Below, piece by piece: positions 6,158 through 8,228 of a stretch of DNA of 8,228 bases. The notes below the pieces were generated by a model, which was not told the origin of the DNA, did not search any database, and was given only the letters and a program-made list of their open reading frames with translations. The position numbers and the translations under genes are program-made. This DNA is from Anaerolineales bacterium (GTDB lineage Bacteria; Chloroflexota; Anaerolineae; Anaerolineales; Villigracilaceae). The stretch is from contig JAICRQ010000135.1 in NCBI GenBank assembly GCA_025966435.1, positions 1 to 8,228 on the forward strand. The letters are read 5' to 3'. Positions within the stretch are counted from its first letter, which is position 1, and each line of letters opens with the position of its first letter.

Positions 6158-6244
6158 ATGGCCCAAAACAAACATAGCAGGATCGTCCCACGTGTTGCCC
6201 GTGATTTGATTAGCAAATCAACCAGTTGTTGCAGGATCTTGTGA
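6158..6244 (+). CDS. Possible 28-residue upstream ORF overlapping the transporter start
   Basis: ATG 6158 opens a 28-codon frame (MAQNKHSRIVPRVARDLISK, then a CC-containing tail) whose TGA (6242-6244) overlaps the GTG start of the transporter (6241-6243) in a GTGA arrangement typical of translational coupling. The product is basic with no recognisable family. No Shine-Dalgarno sequence precedes the ATG. It may be a leader peptide, a gene remnant, or chance. Confidence 0.25.
   Translation: MAQNKHSRIVPRVARDLISKSTSCCRIL
6202..6220 (+). repeat. Perfect 7-bp hairpin upstream of the transporter gene
   Basis: TGATTTG (6202-6208) and CAAATCA (6214-6220) pair perfectly around ATTAG. The hairpin ends 12 nt before the weak AGGA ribosome-binding site of the downstream gene (6233-6236). 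It could be an operator or a leader hairpin; it is too A/T-rich, and lacks a T-run, to be a convincing terminator. Confidence 0.4.
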
Positions 6245-7170
6245 ACAAATCTCTCCTTGCCTATCTCGCACTGGGTATAGGCATTTTTTCACTGAGTTTC
6301 TCTGCCATGTTTGTACGCTGGGCAGACGCGCCGGGTCCGGTCACAGCTTTCTATCGACTCTTTTTCTCGATATTCTTGTTATTACCTTTCTTTCTGGCGC
6401 GAATCAATGCAAACCCATCGCTCCGGACGCGGTCTGTGATTTTTCCCCTGCTGGCGGGTGTATTCACTGCCTGTGACCTCGGATTGTGGACGACTTCCCT
6501 TTCATTTACGACCGCTTCCAACGCGACGCTCCTGGGAAACACAGCTCCGCTCTGGGTGGCGCTGGGAACGTGGCTCATCCTGAAACAGAAGCTTTCCTCT
6601 GCCTTCTGGCGCGGACTCACCATCACACTTCTCGGCGCGGCACTGATCATGGGAACGGACTTTCTGCTGCACCCTCGCTTCGGCGTCGGGGATGCGATGG
6701 CAATCGGCACAGGGGTTTTCTACGGGGGATATTTTCTTTTTACCGAAAGGAGCCGGACTCACTTTGATCCGGTAGGCCACATCTGGCTGGTAGGAATCGG
6801 TGCAAGTATCACACTGTTTGTCATCAATACGTCGCTCCGGTATCCTCTGACCGGCTATCCAGCGCAGACGTGGTTCGTGTTTCTCTCCACAGCTATCGTC
6901 TCACAATTGATTGGTTACATGGCATTGGCATATGCGCTTGGGCATCTGCCTGCTTCCGTGGTATCGCCGACTATGGTTCTACAACCGATCGTCACGACCC
7001 TGTTGGCAATTCCCCTCCTCGGCGAAATCCCCACAATCTGGCAGGGAATCGGCGGCGCCATTGCCCTGGTGGGCATTTATATGGTCAATCAGGCTCACCA
7101 GCGAAGCACGCCGCAGAGCGGCAGCCCGGACAGCCGTAAACAGATGGAACCCCCTATTCCCAACGCATAA
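6241..7170 (+). CDS. EamA/DMT-superfamily transporter
   Basis: Inner-membrane protein of 309 residues with about ten predicted helices arranged as two EamA repeats (roughly 9-140 and 150-283), the standard size for this drug/metabolite transporter family. Telling segments are FVRWADAPGPVTAFYR early in repeat 1, NATLLGNTAPLWVALGTWLI closing its core, and in repeat 2 YALGHLPASVVSPTMVLQP followed by LLGEIPTIWQGIGGAIALVGIY. The tail from about 285 is short, polar and cytoplasmic. The GTG at 6241 is preferred: AGGA lies 4 nt upstream and the first helix begins within a few residues. A TTG at 6226 would add five residues. Substrates of EamA proteins (amino acids, sugars, exporters of metabolites) cannot be predicted from sequence. 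It starts 104 nt after the HAD gene. Confidence 0.9.
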   Translation: MNKSLLAYLALGIGIFSLSFSAMFVRWADAPGPVTAFYRLFFSIFLLLPFFLARINANPSLRTRSVIFPLLAGVFTACDLGLWTTSLSFTTASNATLLGNTAPLWVALGTWLILKQKLSSAFWRGLTITLLGAALIMGTDFLLHPRFGVGDAMAIGTGVFYGGYFLFTERSRTHFDPVGHIWLVGIGASITLFVINTSLRYPLTGYPAQTWFVFLSTAIVSQLIGYMALAYALGHLPASVVSPTMVLQPIVTTLLAIPLLGEIPTIWQGIGGAIALVGIYMVNQAHQRSTPQSGSPDSRKQMEPPIPNA

Positions 7171-7209
7171 GGCATGTGTTGAGCAAAGCCGACACTTGCA
7201 CCTGAAGCA

Positions 7210-7246
7210 CACCTGCCCTGGCGGGCAGTGCCAGGGAGTGCAGGTG
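7210..7246 (+). promoter_or_regulatory. Large inverted repeat just upstream of the STAS-gene promoter
   Basis: CACCTG+CCCTGGC (7210-7222) pairs with GCCAGGG (7230-7236) and CAGGTG (7241-7246): 13 bp with a 4-nt bulge and a 7-nt loop. An alternative fold is CTGCCC (7213-7218) with GGGCAG (7223-7228). A further CACCTG stands at 7199-7204. The structure ends 5 nt before the -35 box, with no T-run after it, so it could serve the end of the transporter transcript, or act as an operator for the next gene. Confidence 0.55.
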
Positions 7247-7251
7247 AAGGC

Positions 7252-7280
7252 TTGAAATTTATTGCACTCTTCTATATACT
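7252..7280 (+). promoter_or_regulatory. Sigma-70-type promoter of the STAS gene
   Basis: TTGAAA (7252-7257) and TATACT (7275-7280) are separated by the ideal 17 nt, each matching consensus at five of six positions. Transcription would start near 7287 and give a leader of about 38 nt. It is the best promoter in the window. Confidence 0.75.
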
Positions 7281-7314
7281 AGTCATATCCCAAACCCCAG
7301 AGCAACACTCTCAC

Positions 7315-7321
7315 GGAGGAG
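7315..7321 (+). promoter_or_regulatory. Strong Shine-Dalgarno sequence of the STAS gene
   Basis: GGAGGAG ends 3 nt before the ATG at 7325 (GGAGG core 5 nt before). Together with AAGGAGGA at 7772-7779, 4 nt before the ATG at 7784, it shows both genes are built for efficient initiation, unlike the apparently leaderless genes earlier in the window. Confidence 0.75.
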
Positions 7322-7324
7322 AGC

Positions 7325-7729
7325 ATGGAAATCAAAGTATCAACTGAAAGTGGACGCGTTCCCGTTACAGTCCTGCATGTAGATGGCAACATCGACTCTT
7401 CCACCTACGAGCAATTCCAATCCACAGCCAGGAAACTGATCGACGAGGGGACACGCTATATCCTGGTGGATCTTTCACATGCACCCTTTGTGAGTAGCGC
7501 CGGCCTGCGGGCTTTGCATACCTTGTTCAACGAGCTTCGATCCCGGAACCCGGAAGCGAACCTGAGTGACGAGCAAATGAAAAAGGGCATCAGCGCCGGG
7601 ACTTACAAATCTCCTCATCTGAAGCTACTCAACCTATCCCCGGAAACCAAAACAGCATTCGAGACCAGTGGCTTCGATATGTATATCGACACCTTCACCG
7701 ACAGGAATGCCGCCATCGCGTCTTTCTAA
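7325..7729 (+). CDS. STAS-domain anti-sigma-factor antagonist
   Basis: Cytoplasmic regulator of 134 residues in the SpoIIAA/RsbV family. Such proteins bind an anti-sigma kinase and free a sigma factor; a kinase phosphorylates them on a conserved serine, and a PP2C-type phosphatase reverses this. The fold is visible as VTVLHVDGNIDSSTYEQF (14-31), YILVDLSHAPFVSSAGLRAL (45-64), LKLLNLSPETKTAFETSGF (99-117) and the closing YIDTFTDRNAAIASF. S58 lies where SpoIIAA has its phosphorylated Ser58 (F-M-D-S-S-G-L against F-V-S-S-A-G-L), though the preceding Asp is Ser57. Residues about 73-97, a polar stretch with RSRNPEANLSDEQMKKG, are an insertion relative to SpoIIAA. It has its own promoter and a strong ribosome-binding site. 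The partner kinase is not in the window; a link to a membrane or envelope response is suggested only by the next gene. Confidence 0.9.
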   Translation: MEIKVSTESGRVPVTVLHVDGNIDSSTYEQFQSTARKLIDEGTRYILVDLSHAPFVSSAGLRALHTLFNELRSRNPEANLSDEQMKKGISAGTYKSPHLKLLNLSPETKTAFETSGFDMYIDTFTDRNAAIASF

Positions 7730-7783
7730 GCCGCGTCCGTTCGATCTCACACTGCCCATTAATTTCGGAACAAGGAGGATTCC

Positions 7784-8228
7784 ATGAATCTTGGCGCTAT
7801 TGCCGAAGTTGCCATTGGAATCATTTTCGTCTGGATTGTCCTAAGCCTGACCATTATCCAGATTCAGGAATGGATTACCACCCTGCTGGACAAGCGCGCC
7901 CATGATATGGAGGAAGCCATTCATGAAATGCTCGCTAACCCCAATCTAAAGGCGCAGTTTTATGATCATCCCATCATCCGTGGACTTACGGCAAAGAAGC
8001 GCAGGGCGCCCTCCGTCACCGACCCCTGGTATTACCGCTATCCTCTGATCCGCGGTTTCACCCGCGAACGCAGAAAATTGCCCTCGTATATCCCGTCACA
8101 GCAGTTTGCCCTGACTCTCTTTGATATTGCCATGACGGCCGGGACAGAGTCATCGTTAATTCAGCAGGGCATCTTAAAACTTCGCGACGATATCGAAAAA
8201 GATCGAAATCTTTCACCAAATAACGCCA
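7784..8228 (+). CDS. Small membrane-anchored protein of unknown function, 3'-truncated by window
   Basis: The frame runs from ATG 7784 to the window end, 148 complete codons without a stop; AAGGAGGA at 7772-7779 fixes the start. Residues about 5-28 (AIAEVAIGIIFVWIVLSL) form one hydrophobic helix, followed by a charged helical stretch (HDMEEAIHEML). Then come two related segments 24 residues apart: HPIIRGLTAKKRRAPS (62-77) and YPLIRGFTRERRKLPS (86-101), identical at 8 of 16 positions and similar at most others, the second running into YIPSQQFALTLFDIA. I do not recognise a named family, though similar PSYIPS...FAL segments occur, I believe, in uncharacterised bacterial membrane proteins. It lies 54 nt after the STAS gene on the same strand and is probably co-transcribed. 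Confidence 0.85.
   Translation, partial: MNLGAIAEVAIGIIFVWIVLSLTIIQIQEWITTLLDKRAHDMEEAIHEMLANPNLKAQFYDHPIIRGLTAKKRRAPSVTDPWYYRYPLIRGFTRERRKLPSYIPSQQFALTLFDIAMTAGTESSLIQQGILKLRDDIEKDRNLSPNNA

Noticed and set aside
6226..6240. TTG 6226 as the transporter start
   Set aside because: The GTG at 6241 has AGGA at the right distance, and the first membrane helix starts just after it.
7171..7251. Rho-independent terminator after the transporter
   Set aside because: The hairpin is strong, but it is followed by AAGGCTTGAAA with no T-run; a regulatory role is at least as likely.
1..8228. CRISPR array, insertion sequence, tRNA or rRNA
   Set aside because: No regularly spaced repeats, transposase motifs, terminal inverted repeats or tRNA/rRNA signatures were found on either strand by reading.

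Overview
The window reads as bacterial chromosome of about 52-55% GC, most likely from the phylum Chloroflexota (Anaerolineae-like). The phylum call rests mainly on the secreted protein at 953-1897, whose paired FGYPI / VQYFE-R-RFE repeats and Ig-like tail ending in RIWF are a style I associate with that group; it is an inference, not a database result. Several genes appear to start at or within a few bases of a -10 box without a Shine-Dalgarno sequence, while others have a strong GGAGG. All three stop codons are used, including TGA at the end of the first gene.

Layout: (1) the 3' part of a UDP-N-acetylglucosamine 2-epimerase (wecB/mnaA type), cut by the window start; (2) a secreted repeat protein; (3) on the minus strand, a PyrK-like iron-sulfur protein whose stop codon overlaps that of gene 2; (4) diverging from it, selD (selenophosphate synthetase); (5) a CorC/HlyC-type CNNM-CBS membrane protein; (6) a HAD-family hydrolase; (7) an EamA/DMT-family transporter, perhaps preceded by a tiny overlapping ORF; (8) a STAS-domain anti-sigma-factor antagonist with a near-consensus promoter; (9) a small membrane-anchored protein of unknown function that runs off the window end.

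The main discovery is in selD. The obvious open frame begins only at a GTG at 2833 and would lack the catalytic N-terminus. The same frame extends upstream through one TGA (2743-2745) to an ATG at 2683 that has a Shine-Dalgarno sequence. The TGA sits exactly where the catalytic Cys17 of E. coli SelD lies (context L-S-A-C-A-G-[TGA]-A-S-K-L-S). Right after it are two overlapping, mutually exclusive hairpins, both fitting the bacterial SECIS model. The gene therefore very probably encodes a selenocysteine-containing SelD of 352 residues, the enzyme that makes the selenium donor needed for its own synthesis. A standard gene caller would truncate it.

The remaining genes are mostly housekeeping and show no single shared pathway. 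Genes 8 and 9 look like the start of a regulatory operon that continues outside the window. No tRNA, rRNA, CRISPR array, insertion sequence or clear Rho-independent terminator was seen.
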